From contig OY986438.1 of assembly GCA_963920525.1 (NCBI GenBank), forward strand, positions 51,487,253 through 51,551,252: a stretch of 64,000 nt of DNA, in the 5' to 3' direction. Within the stretch, counting starts at the first letter, position 1, and the number at the start of each line of letters is the position of its first letter. The notes below the pieces were generated by a model. It had not been told where the DNA came from, did no database searches, and saw only the letters and a program-made list of their open reading frames with translations. Below are positions 10,541-19,973 of the stretch, in pieces. Position numbers and translations under genes: made by a program. Source of the DNA: Dichetophora obliterata (taxonomy: Eukaryota > Arthropoda > Insecta > Diptera > Sciomyzidae).

Positions 10541-11807
10541 GAGTGATGTAGACAGATGTGGGCCATGTTTTTATTTTCGGTTGTAAAGTGGTGAAAAATT
10601 CAAATTTTCAAAAAATTTTTTTTTAATCGCAAGAGTACCTCAAGACCTCAAGTACCGCAAGAGTACCTCAACTTTCCATCACAGCAGATTTCTTAAATTC
10701 AGTTGTAAAGAATTTTCCTTTTTCATGTAAAAGAAAAGTGTATTTTTCGAGTTTTCCGAAATTGTAGGGAGAAGTGGGCCACCAAAATTTTTATCTGAAA
10801 AATGCTGCCATCTGTTTCAAATTCTTCTTCTAGGGGTTTTTAGAGGCGCTGATCACAAATCTGTTGTCAAATTCACAAAATTCAAAATACTTGATGCGAA
10901 ATGAGGGTCAAAAATTAAAAAAAAAATGGACTTTAATAATGTTTATTCAATGTCTGGAAAAAGGAGTGATGAAGTAGAAATTACAAAATTCTTGTGAAAA
11001 AAACATTTCTTAGTGATAAAGCACTGATCTTACTCGCAATTGACGCACGTGAAGTCGGTGCGGTCGCAAATGTCGCACTCGATAGAATTTTTTTTTGTGA
11101 GCTTTGTCGGCATCAATTTAGTGCAAATCATACAAAAATCAATCGGAAATCGGTTGAAAACAAGTTTCAAGTAGCGTTGAAAAGTTGATCTGCTAACATC
11201 GGCAGCAGCAGAAGCAACACGTTCCGATGTTTGATTTACCCTTACTTGCTTTATATCAGCAATCAATTTTTCATAATTTACCACTTTTTTGGTGGTTTCT
11301 TTTTTTTGGGGGGCATAATGGCTAAAATGATAAAAATGAGTGAATAAGACATTTGTATAATTAATAAAAACACTTCATCGTGCAAAGAACGGCATTACTC
11401 AAGTGGCCCATGTCTGTCCACAAATAGTGGCTCACTTCTGCCTACAAGCCCCTTTTTTTGCATATGCATTCCACAAAAACACAACGTGAATGATGGGCAA
11501 AAATCACTTTGCATTACAAAGATAACATGTTTAACTAACATATTGCATATTTACCTGAGTATTTCTCGTAAAAATTCGATCACAAATCGTATGAAAGGGT
11601 ACGAGGGTAAAAACTTTCTCGCCAAAATCTGCAGCACGTTTCTCTGGACAGTACGAAAGCAGGTTAATAACCCACAAATGCTTATAAAAAGTGACCTTGG
11701 GTCAAAATACGATAATTAATGTGCGCGGTTTCACATAGATGTCACTAATCTTAAAATTACTTGGGTGGCCCACTCCAACCTGTGGCCCACGTCTGTCTAC
11801 ATCACCC
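10541..11807 (-). mobile_element. Internally deleted pogo-like DNA transposon
   Basis: Terminal inverted repeats start GAGTGATGTAGACAGATGTG then GGCCA on the left and end TGGCCCACGTCTGTC then TACATCACCC on the right. The 9-mer TATTATATA flanks both ends (10532-10540 and 11808-11816). TGGCCCA-type motifs recur subterminally (10559, 10777, 11404, 11765). The only coding relic is a short transposase at 11030-11317, so this is a non-autonomous deletion derivative. Confidence 0.8.
11030..11317 (-). pseudogene. Deleted transposase: HTH plus C-terminal cysteine module
   Basis: The probable start MPPKKKETTKK lies near 11317, with a one-base slip close after it in the poly-A run. The main frame runs 11284-11030. 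Residues such as TSERVASAAADVSRSTFQRY look like a pipsqueak-type helix-turn-helix used by pogo/Tigger transposases to bind DNA. The sequence then jumps directly to FCMICTKLMPTKLTKKNSI and ECDICDRTDFTCVNCE, a Cys pattern (CxxC ... CxxC ... CxxC) also seen at the end of the larger pogo-like element at 41.9-42.1 kb (FCIIC ... LKLTKNNSIDC). The whole DDE catalytic part is absent. It is not functional as an enzyme but could still bind DNA if expressed. Confidence 0.65.
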
Positions 11808-11816
11808 TATTATATA

Positions 11817-13852
11817 AAAAAAATATTATGTAAACAAAAAAAAAAATTAAAAATCCCCCGAAATTTTTTTCTGCTTACGCGCCTGTTTTAGTGACGCGTT
11901 CACGAATTGCTTTTTTCGGTTTTAACGATTCGTTTTCGAAGGAGGAATTTCTCCCGCTAGCGATATTATATGTGAATCGTATATGATAATTGCTAGTGGA
12001 TGAAAGCGATTCGTAAACGATATCATAAGAGAGTCATTTTGTTTGTGGGAACGGAACATTTTTCTCATTTATTCAGCTTTAGTAAAACTCTTAAAACGCT
12101 GAAAAATTCACCTTGAATATTTATTAATTTTTGTTACCGAAATGACAGGGTGAAAAGTAGAATCTGAATGCGTTGTGATTTAAATATGAATACTGTTATA
12201 TGTGATTTAAATATTGTAAATCGGAAGAATCTATAGCTTGTCAAAAATAATTTAAACTAATAAATAATTGACTTTCTAAAAGTGACTTTATACTTTTGCA
12301 ACAGAGTTTATATGATGGTTTTTTTATTTTATCAGATTGTGAAAAACAATGATACATACATTTTATACCTGCTGTATTTAATCCAAGTTGAATTAGATCT
12401 ACAATGCATTTAAGTTCTCTCGTGTTTCTAACTTTCTTTCTATTCTTACTCAATTCATTTGCTTTGCTCGCAATACTCAGCAGACGCTTGAATCCTACAC
12501 CAATTTTTATATATTATTCCCCAATGTCACTTCAAGTTTCCAAATTGGCTTCAAAGAGAAAACTAAGAAGAAAAATCACATTCATGTGTGAAACATACAA
12601 AATGTGAAATAAAAGAAACGAACTCTGGTGGAAAATCTATGCATTATCCATTACGAAAAAGTTTTGCACAAAATAAGATAGCAAGTCTGGCATGCGTGTT
12701 CTAAACACGATGCCAAACAAAATTCCAGATGTTCACAAATGTTGAACAATAAATAAGACAGCTTTTTGCGATATGAATCTATTGAATATGATATAAACAA
12801 TTCGCCTATACTTAAAAAAAATCATGATGTTACAATTAAAATCTCTCTCTCCTCTGTCATATATTAATTTACGGCAGAACTATTAAAAACTGTTTCGGAA
12901 GCGCTGTAATCTAGTGCTTCCCTTTGTGTCAGCTGTAGTGAATTCCACTTAAGAGTTAGTGTTGCGCGAACAGCATTCTTTGCAACGATTCGTTTTCGTT
13001 CTTGGACTATCCTTGATGCAACTGAACAGATTCTCAATTGCAATTCGTGTTCACCTACAACGGTGTTTGAATTAAAGCAGAAATGAAATAATAAAAAAAG
13101 AAAGCAACACTGAATAGACGTAAAAACTGCTATGAGTTACTTTGTATTTTACGCTCCAAGCACCCGGCATTCGACAAAAACAACAACTTTTTACCACTAG
13201 CAGCGAATGCCTGAAAATACATGGCAAAAAACTCCATTAGCAATCTTAATGAAAAGCTATCAGTGCCATATCCTTTCACAGACTCAAACACTTTCTCATA
13301 AACACTCAAGAAGCATGTGGGTGTCAAGCTTTGATCCTTTCGCTCTGATAAAGACGCTCGTATCACTTTCTAACGTTAGTTGCGTTTTCATGCTGTGACA
13401 GCCAAACAATCGAATTAGATAAAAGATTGCATTTTCTATTGCCAGTGAGTACAACCTGCCATCATGCGGGCACATGCCAGCCATTTTGGCAAAACTTCAA
13501 TTAAACTTCCAAGCTAATCTTCTCTTTAATCACATTGTTTCCGAAAGCCTTTAATTTGCTGTAATCACATTCTTATCTTGACTTCACCCACTATGATATC
13601 ATTCAAGCATTGTCAGAATGAGTTCCGGTGCTAACGTTCATATGTTTGTACACAACGTTGCCATTAATTTACTCATTAATGTGATGTGATGTGCTTGGAA
13701 AATTAAGCTTGTGAGGAGAATTACATTTAAAAGTTATTTAATAGAAGTACAAAATGTAAAATCGTTAGCTTACTAAAATGATTTTAAAAGAGCATGGCTG
13801 GAGAAGAACAATTTTTTTTTAATTTAAAACCAGCACATGTTAATTGTACATT
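11817..13852. other. No gene recognised
   Basis: This is AT-rich spacer. ACGATTCGTTTTCG occurs at about 11927 and again at about 12987, which may mark fragments of one repeat. The minus-strand frame 12241-12453 and frames at 13130-13484 have no recognisable domain. Confidence 0.4.
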
Positions 13853-15062
13853 CCAGAGCCGTAACAGGCTTCACTGGCGCCCGAGGCGTATACAAAGTTA
13901 ACGCCCCTTCCCCATCCCCAACAAAGGAACAAGTTTAAAAAGTTTCATTAAAAATAAATAAATATTTTAGTTCAGATAAGTAGCTATGTATTTAATTATT
14001 ACAGAATTCACAATGGCCACGAATATTGTACACTAACGCTAATAACAAAAGAACACAGTCCTGTAGAATAAAAATGTTAAAACATGATTATATTTTGATT
14101 TTGCTGCAAATTCATCGATGACATCATCAAAATTAATTTTATTGGCAACTTTATATTCAATCGATTAAATTGCAAAATTTGTTAATCTTTCCTGACGCAT
14201 AGTCCCATCTCAAATAATTTTTAATAAGTTTAAGTTTTGCGTTCACACTTAGCTATTGTTACAGGCATTGTCAAAAATAATCGGAATGCAATATCTACGT
14301 TTTGGTATGATTTTCTTAAATCATAATCATGGATTAGTTGTAGTAATTCTATAACCGTTTCAGATTTAATGTTCTCAGAGAAAATTGACAACAATATTCC
14401 AATAACAATTCCAATCAATTCTTCTTTCTTGATCGTTCGCAAGTATTTTTCAATTCAAGAGTATCAGACAACGTAGTTGCGCGAATAAATTTTTCTTCAA
14501 ATTCCGTATTACGAAGTTCTTGCATTGAATTCTTCAGTACACGAATCAAGAGTGCACCTTTTTTGATAGACAAACTTTTTGCTTGTAAAGCTATAGTGAA
14601 GCGGTCAATTTGACCAAGTACCTGATTCCACACATCAAGAAAAAAATAAAGTGCCTGGTTGAAACTTTGAGGGTTTTAAAAAAAATTATGAAAAGTGTTG
14701 TACAGATTCAAATTTAAGTGATGAAAATTATTAGCGGTGATCTCAAAGTGGCTTAACTCGTTCGCAGACAATAGGTTTTAAATGAATGTAGTGTTAATTG
14801 AAGTAATTTATACACGTGAGAGCAGCAAAAATAGCATTTCATGTTTACAAATTTTTTTAAGTATTATATTTGGTCGATAAGCTACGAAGATTATGGCTTT
14901 GTTGCTTACGTCGTGAGCATTGTCAACTTACCAGAATATTACTGTTAGAAGCGAAGAATCGTTCAGTGAAAACATTTTTAAAATAAACCTAATTTCGGCG
15001 CCCCCGCCTGCAATTGCTCCCGAGGCAAGCGCCTCGCTCGCCACACCCTCGCTACCCCACTG
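13853..15062 (-). mobile_element. hAT-type DNA transposon, decayed and deleted
   Basis: The right end, read inverted, is CAGTGGGGTAGCGAGGGTGT, and the left end is CAGAGCCGTAACAGGCTTC. Both then continue into GCGCCCGAGGCG-like sequence, typical of the hAT group whose termini read CAGTGGCGTAGC. The interior retains only the transposase C-terminus (14085-14640). Flanking octamers (GTACATTC and ATACAGAC) do not match, so the target duplication is lost or an end was replaced. Confidence 0.7.
14085..14640 (-). pseudogene. hAT transposase C-terminal (dimerisation) remnant
   Basis: On the minus strand WNQVLGQIDRFTIALQAKSL leads, through a frameshift, to IHDYDLRKSYQNVDIAFRLF, LTMPVTIAKCERK, KLIKNYLRWDY and NKINFDDVIDEFAAKSKY. 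This order and the pattern of a Y-L-S-F-P-N-V-E-type motif followed by L-K-x-I-K-N-x-L-R match the hAT C-terminal dimerisation domain of ZMYM-like transposases. A stop replaces one residue near NLID. The N-terminal catalytic part is missing. Confidence 0.75.
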
Positions 15063-15117
15063 ATACAGACACGGAGAAAACTGTTTGCTTAATTTATATT
15101 GTGTTTAAGCAAAACTT

Positions 15118-15301
15118 CTAGCCCCCTGCTTAGTGCTTTGGTACTATGTAAGTAGTTTTTATTTACATTTTTATATTTTTTCTGTCTTTTGACATTTTTT
15201 GTCTTTATGACACATTTTGTAGGCTTAACTTACAAAAAAATTAGAGTAATGAAGTTTTTTAATTACAAAGTACCGAAACGCTTCGCGCTCAAACACAATC
15301 A
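15118..15301. repeat. 182-bp direct repeat, copy 1 (hairpin ends)
   Basis: The copy runs from TAGCCCCCTGCTTAGTGC to GCTCAAACACAATC and is about 95 percent identical to 16695-16876. Each copy has inverted ends (GCTTTGGTACTATGTAA against TTACAAAGTACCGAAACGC), so it may be a MITE or a terminal repeat of a retroelement lying between. Confidence 0.7.
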
Positions 15302-16694
15302 AATTTGATTCTTAATTAGTTGTATCTTTAGGAAGAATAACAGTCAAAAATCTGTAATGGTCAAAAGGATTTTTGATTGAGGGTGGGCCCATGATGACCA
15401 ACGTAAGGGGGTTTGTCAATTTTAACGTTTTTTCTGTCTGTCGTCGGGGGCGATAGTTCTGGGAATGGACCCGCAATTCTAAGTCTTGGTTGCTTCTTCA
15501 TCTCCTGTGGTGGAGCGGCGGTAGGGTGTTTGGCGATAGTTATTCGTTAGGCATTCTTGTTGTCCTCCTCTGGTCCATTAGTCACCACATGCTTGTGAGT
15601 GACTATGGATGAAAAACATTAAATGATTGATTGTCAACAGTGGCATATTAATCATACAGGGAAAGTGGGGGTTTACCCAATTTTTAATTGTTCTTGTTAG
15701 GTTTTTTGGGGGACCTAGAAGGCGGCTAAGGAGAACCAGTGTGATGCTCCTTAGCAATAAAAATTATTGCCTATCACACACATACTACTTACCTTTCTTA
15801 GGCGTATTGTTCTTGCGGGTTCCACTATTGGACGGTTCCGTATTTTGGAGCGTTTTTGGTGGGATTTGCGGGAGCAGTATATTTTTATATATTAAGTTTT
15901 CAGGTTTTACTAATTATTTATTATTTTTTAAGGTTTTATTTATTTATGTTAAGTTTTTTCACTAGGTTCTTATTAAAATTTTGTTAGATTTTAATTTTAT
16001 AGGTTTTCTCTCGAATGAGTTGTGTGAATGTGCTGCATATGTGTTACATGATATGTGATACATATGTATGTTTGAATGTGCTGCATGCATGTGTTGTATG
16101 AAAATTTATTTTAGTTGTCATTAGATTAGCTTACTTCGAATGCGTAGCATTCATAATTAGAGGTTGGTTAGGTTTTTAGAATTTTTAAAGCCTTCTGATG
16201 AGACCACGTAGCTGTGGTCGAAAAACGTTTAAAGGTAGCCTTTAAGCCTACACGGCAAGAATTTTAGGTTTTAGGTTTGTTGTTTCACTAAATATAGATG
16301 GGATGTTTATCTTTTTATATATTAATTTTTTCAGGTTTATATTATTTTTCCGGTTTTAGTTAGTTTATAATTTTATACCATGATTAATGATGTATAGTGT
16401 TATGCCGTAATTGAAGACATGACATTGTATAGCATGTTTTGTATAGTGTTATGTCAGATTGAGGACGTGACATTGCATAGCATTGGTCATATTTAGGTAG
16501 ATATTTTAAGAAAAAAATGTTTTCTTAAAATTATAATAGGAATTTTAAGTAGAAGACAGTTTTGAAAAAATTTGGTCTGTGATACTTAAATTTAAGGATA
16601 ATTTATTTCCTGAATTTGAGTAATATATTAAAATCAAAACAGACGGACCGACAGAAACTTAGTGGCCAATTTAAAATGTTTTTCACCCCGTCTT
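15302..16694 (+). mobile_element. Segment with hammerhead ribozyme, Penelope-like element remnant
   Basis: The segment lies between two copies of a 182-bp direct repeat. It includes a comparatively GC-rich stretch (15400-15620), a TG-rich stretch with TGAATGTGCTGCATATGTG and TGAATGTGCTGCATGCATG (16026-16095), and the hammerhead motif at 16184-16245. Hammerhead ribozymes in the terminal repeats are a known trait of Penelope-like retroelements. I could not find reverse transcriptase or GIY-YIG coding sequence here, so the class is inferred from the ribozyme alone. Confidence 0.45.
16184..16245 (+). ncRNA. Hammerhead self-cleaving ribozyme
   Basis: All core residues are present. CTGATGA (16195-16201) is followed by stem II GACCAC (16202-16207) / GTGGTC (16214-16219) with loop GTAGCT. 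Then come GAA (16220-16222), stem III AAAC/GTTT (16223-16230, palindromic, so it may work as a dimer), and the cleavage trinucleotide TTA with predicted cut after A16231. Stem I pairs CCTT (16191-16194) with AAGG (16232-16235), then, past an internal loop, TTAAAG (16185-16190) with CTTTAA (16240-16245). This is the type I layout with minimal stem III described for Penelope-like retroelements. Its role is to process multimeric or read-through transcripts. Confidence 0.85.
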
Positions 16695-16876
16695 TAGCCC
16701 CCTACTTAGCGCTTTGGTACTATGTAAGTAGTTTTTATTACATTTTTATATTTTTTCTGTCTTTTGACATTTTTTGTCTTAATGACACATTTTGTAGGCT
16801 TAACTTACAAAAAAATTAGAGTAATGAAGTTTTTTAAGTACAAAGTACCGAAACGCTTCGCGCTCAAACACAATCA
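16695..16876. repeat. 182-bp direct repeat, copy 2
   Basis: This is the partner of 15118-15301 in the same orientation, differing by a few substitutions and one-base indels. It starts TAGCCCCCTACTTAGCGC and ends CGCTCAAACACAATCA. Confidence 0.7.
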
Positions 16877-17739
16877 ATGCTGTGTTAAACACTATGAAGC
16901 ACGAAGCGCTTCAAGTTCTAATACAAATTTCCATTTCTTTACACAGTACTTGGCCGCCTCAGAATCAATGAATTTTCAACACACATTGTTTGCGGCAAAG
17001 TATCAAGTCTTGATAATCGGTCCATGCATAGGGAAGTAAGCAGACTTAGTAGTAAGTCGATGTAACTGTGTGCTGAAAAGTATCAACCCAAGCTGCAATA
17101 CTATTCAGTTAGTTTTTAGAAATATAGATAAACCTTACTCGATAAAATTGTGTGCGGAAAAGCATCGATCCGAACTACAACTGAATAAAAACTGAATCCA
17201 GTTTTTAAAATGGTTTTGAATGAAAGGAAAAACTATGTGACATTTTGGATTAAAAAATTATAAGTCGAATATAGCTAAAAAATTTGTTTTTTTATTTAAA
17301 AAATTTAACTTGCAAGGTAAAAAAGAACTATAATTTCTGTAATAAAACTATTGAAAAAACGATAACTTTTTCACTGCAAACGCAACACGCAAAAGTCAGC
17401 TTAAAACTGATTCAATTTGATACATTTCGTCAGCAGCAAAGAAAATGCAAAGAAAATAACGGAATAATTTATTTTCTATTGCTTCTTTTTTCACATTAAA
17501 AATGTGTGAGAAAGTATATAAATAAACCTTTGTGCTCAGATTCAGCATACATCGAGTATCAAGCAGTAGATTGCTGCATGTACTTCTGTTTTCGTACACA
17601 AAAGTAGTGCTGCGGAAGTGATGTAGGAAACCATTCAAGAGACTATACAGTACTCGCGCAATTTCCTTCTGGGTTGCACTTGAATCTCAGCCACTTCAAA
17701 ATTATGCTCGATTTCAGCAAAAACTAATTAAAATATAAG
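16877..17739 (+). promoter_or_regulatory. Possible TATA/initiator promoter in unclassified sequence
   Basis: TATATAAATA (17515-17524) is followed 23 bp from its start by CTCAGATTC (17535-17543), resembling the insect TCAGT-type initiator. Such pairs occur in LTRs and in host promoters. No downstream gene was recognised, and the rest of the stretch is plain AT-rich DNA. Confidence 0.25.
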
Positions 17740-17945
17740 TAGAAATTTGCTATTCCAGTTTATAATAACTTTGCAAAATTTTGATTAAACGCAAGCACTC
17801 TTTAAACAGTCGAATTTTGTTTGATTATATTCAAGCAAAATTTTGATAAGAACTCAAAAGCAAATTTCTATTTAATTCAAGCAAAAATTTGCTAAGTTAT
17901 TATTAATTGGAATAGCAAATTTTGATAGGTTTTTACTGAAATCTA
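17740..17945. repeat. Inverted repeat rich in AATTTGCT
   Basis: AATTTGCTATTCCAGTTTAT..AACTTTGCAAAATTTTG on the left (17745-17785) is matched inverted by CAAAAATTTGCTAAGTTA..AATTGGAATAGCAAATT on the right (17882-17923). Related AATTTGCT blocks occur to about 18265, indicating a larger decayed repeat. Confidence 0.5.
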
Positions 17946-18004
17946 GCATAATTTTTAAGCGAAAGAATTATTATCATTAAATTAAATTTCAAAATTACCA
18001 TTAT

Positions 18005-18068
18005 CTGGAGATTTGAACCTCGGCCGCGTGAGTGTAAGTGCATGGGCTTTTCCATTCGACCATCGCAT
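18005..18068 (-). tRNA. tRNA-like sequence (degenerate tRNA or SINE head)
   Basis: On the minus strand TGGTCGAATGG (18062-18052) resembles a Pol III A box, and GGTTCAAATCTCC (18019-18007) resembles a B box, separated by 32 nt that include AAGCCCATG. The layout recalls serine/leucine tRNAs, but the acceptor and anticodon stems are not convincing. It lies in repeat-rich DNA and is probably a tRNA-derived SINE piece or dead tRNA. Confidence 0.35.
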
Positions 18069-18089
18069 TTGTTAACCAAACGTCGCCAA

Positions 18090-19171
18090 ATTTTCTTCAT
18101 TAATAATAAACGTGAGCTCGTGTGTTTAGAAGAAATTTGCTTAAATTTAATAAAAATTTGCTAACAGATTTAGAACTTAGAAAATATTTGTTTGAATTAA
18201 GTAGAAATTTGCTTATGCAGTTTTTAATAACTTAGCAAAATTTTGTTTGCATTTAATCAAAAGTTTGCTTTTTCCTAAACACATAAGTAGTGATTTCAAT
18301 TTAGAAATCTTTTTCTAAATTACACCGTGATTGAGCAAAGTATTGCTGATTTGCTTTAAACAAAAAATTTTGCTGGATTCAAGCAAAATAATTATATCCG
18401 TGAATGAGAGTAGGAACTTTTTCTTGTTTGATAAGCTCAGGAAAATAAGAACTGCTAAAAAATCGTGACTTTTTTTGCTAGAATTGTGCTTAGGCATTAT
18501 AAATAACTGTTCAAGGTTCGTTGCAATATTGTGTTCGTGCTAAAAGCGTTTCATGGTTCCATATAATTTTTTTCTATGAAATGGATCTAAAACTAATTTT
18601 GCTCAAATTTAAAAAGACCATGTGCCAAATTTCCGTAGAACCAATAGATCTTGAGATATCTGGCTAATAAAAATAAAACATTGTGATAAAGGTAGATTTC
18701 GCATTAATGGTTTCCTCTGCAGACTTTCTTTAGTTACTATGATATATATCTGTCCCTAGGAATTCACCAAATAAATTCCGTAGGAAATGGGTTGAATAAA
18801 ATTTTTTCTGACCTTTTTCAGACCTAGTTTTTTCTGACTTGGAGCTCGACTCCATCAGTAGAGAAGAAGAATTCACTCTGTCTAATAATAGCGTTCACCA
18901 CAAATCGCTTTTAGTTAATTTTGATATTATACCGTTACAGAATCCCCTTTTGGGAAAAAATATATGAATTTGATTTTTATAAGGCTATTTACGCTATTTT
19001 TATATTTTAGTGAGTTCCATTAATGAAACTTTTACCAGGTTTATACTTTTGAAAAAGGTTCTTACAAGCTCTAAGCCAAAATGGTATAGTAGTAGAAGCA
19101 CGAAGAGAATATGAATTACTTAAGAAATTTTTGTTCTCGTGTGAGAGTCATTTGATAGCTCTAAAATCCAA
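18090..19171. other. No gene recognised
   Basis: AATTTGCT-type repeat debris extends to about 18370. The remainder is AT-rich, without a supported coding frame. Confidence 0.35.
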
Positions 19172-19508
19172 TATTTAGCTTAGTATGCTGTTGGAACGAA
19201 AATTTTTAGGCATTTACTTCTACGCGCGAAATTTTGGTGTAGACTCAACACTAACATATACTTCCTATAATCTGTTTGTTGATGTTAGTTGAAAATTATT
19301 GTTGAATGTCAAATTTCCACTCCAATTAAATGTACGGACATATAAAAGACAGCGAAATTTGGTTGTGAACTTGTCTGCATTGAACAAATATTTCGGTTCA
19401 ACAGCATACTGACCAACGAAAAAAAATTTCGCTACCTTTTCGCTGTCAAAAATGCAATGCATTTCTAACGGAAGATTTCTTTTCGCTTTTACAGCATACT
19501 AAGCTTTA
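19172..19508. mobile_element. Small MITE with AGCTTAGTATGCTGT ends
   Basis: TTTAGCTTAGTATGCTGTTG (19171) is matched inverted by TTTTACAGCATACTAAGCTT (19484-19503). An internal CAGCATACTGACC occurs at about 19400. The frame at 19265-19462 is not a recognisable protein. The target duplication is not clear. Confidence 0.5.
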
Positions 19509-19973
19509 AGTGCAACCCGAAAGCATTTTTGTCTTTTTTGAATTGCAAAAAGAATGTTATGTGTCCCCCAAAAAATATGTTTTTCAAGGACGGAATATTC
19601 AAAGCTATGCCACTAACATAGTCATTTACCTATCCGTTTAATCAATCCCTACAGAATGGGGAATTTTTATACATATGAAAAGTTTCGGAGATCACTCTTA
19701 TTCATAAATCAGGATTGTTATTATTATTGTTAACAAAAGCATTAGTGCAGTAAGAACTAAGTTCTTTTATAGCACAACATAAATACATTCAATATAAGTA
19801 TAATAACAACTGTTTAGTGATTTTACTTAACTAAAGATACAATATCTGTTTAATATCAATTTTTAAATAGTAAATAACAGTTCATTAAATTAAAAATAGA
19901 ATATTTAATAAGAGATGGTGAATTTAAAAATAATTTTTCGATGTTTGGACAGAAAAAGAAAGAATGAAGAAAC

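Noticed and set aside
15118..16876. Reading the direct repeats as LTRs of a Gypsy or Copia element
   Set aside because: There are no TG..CA ends, no primer-binding site and no gag/pol between them, and the hammerhead points to another class.
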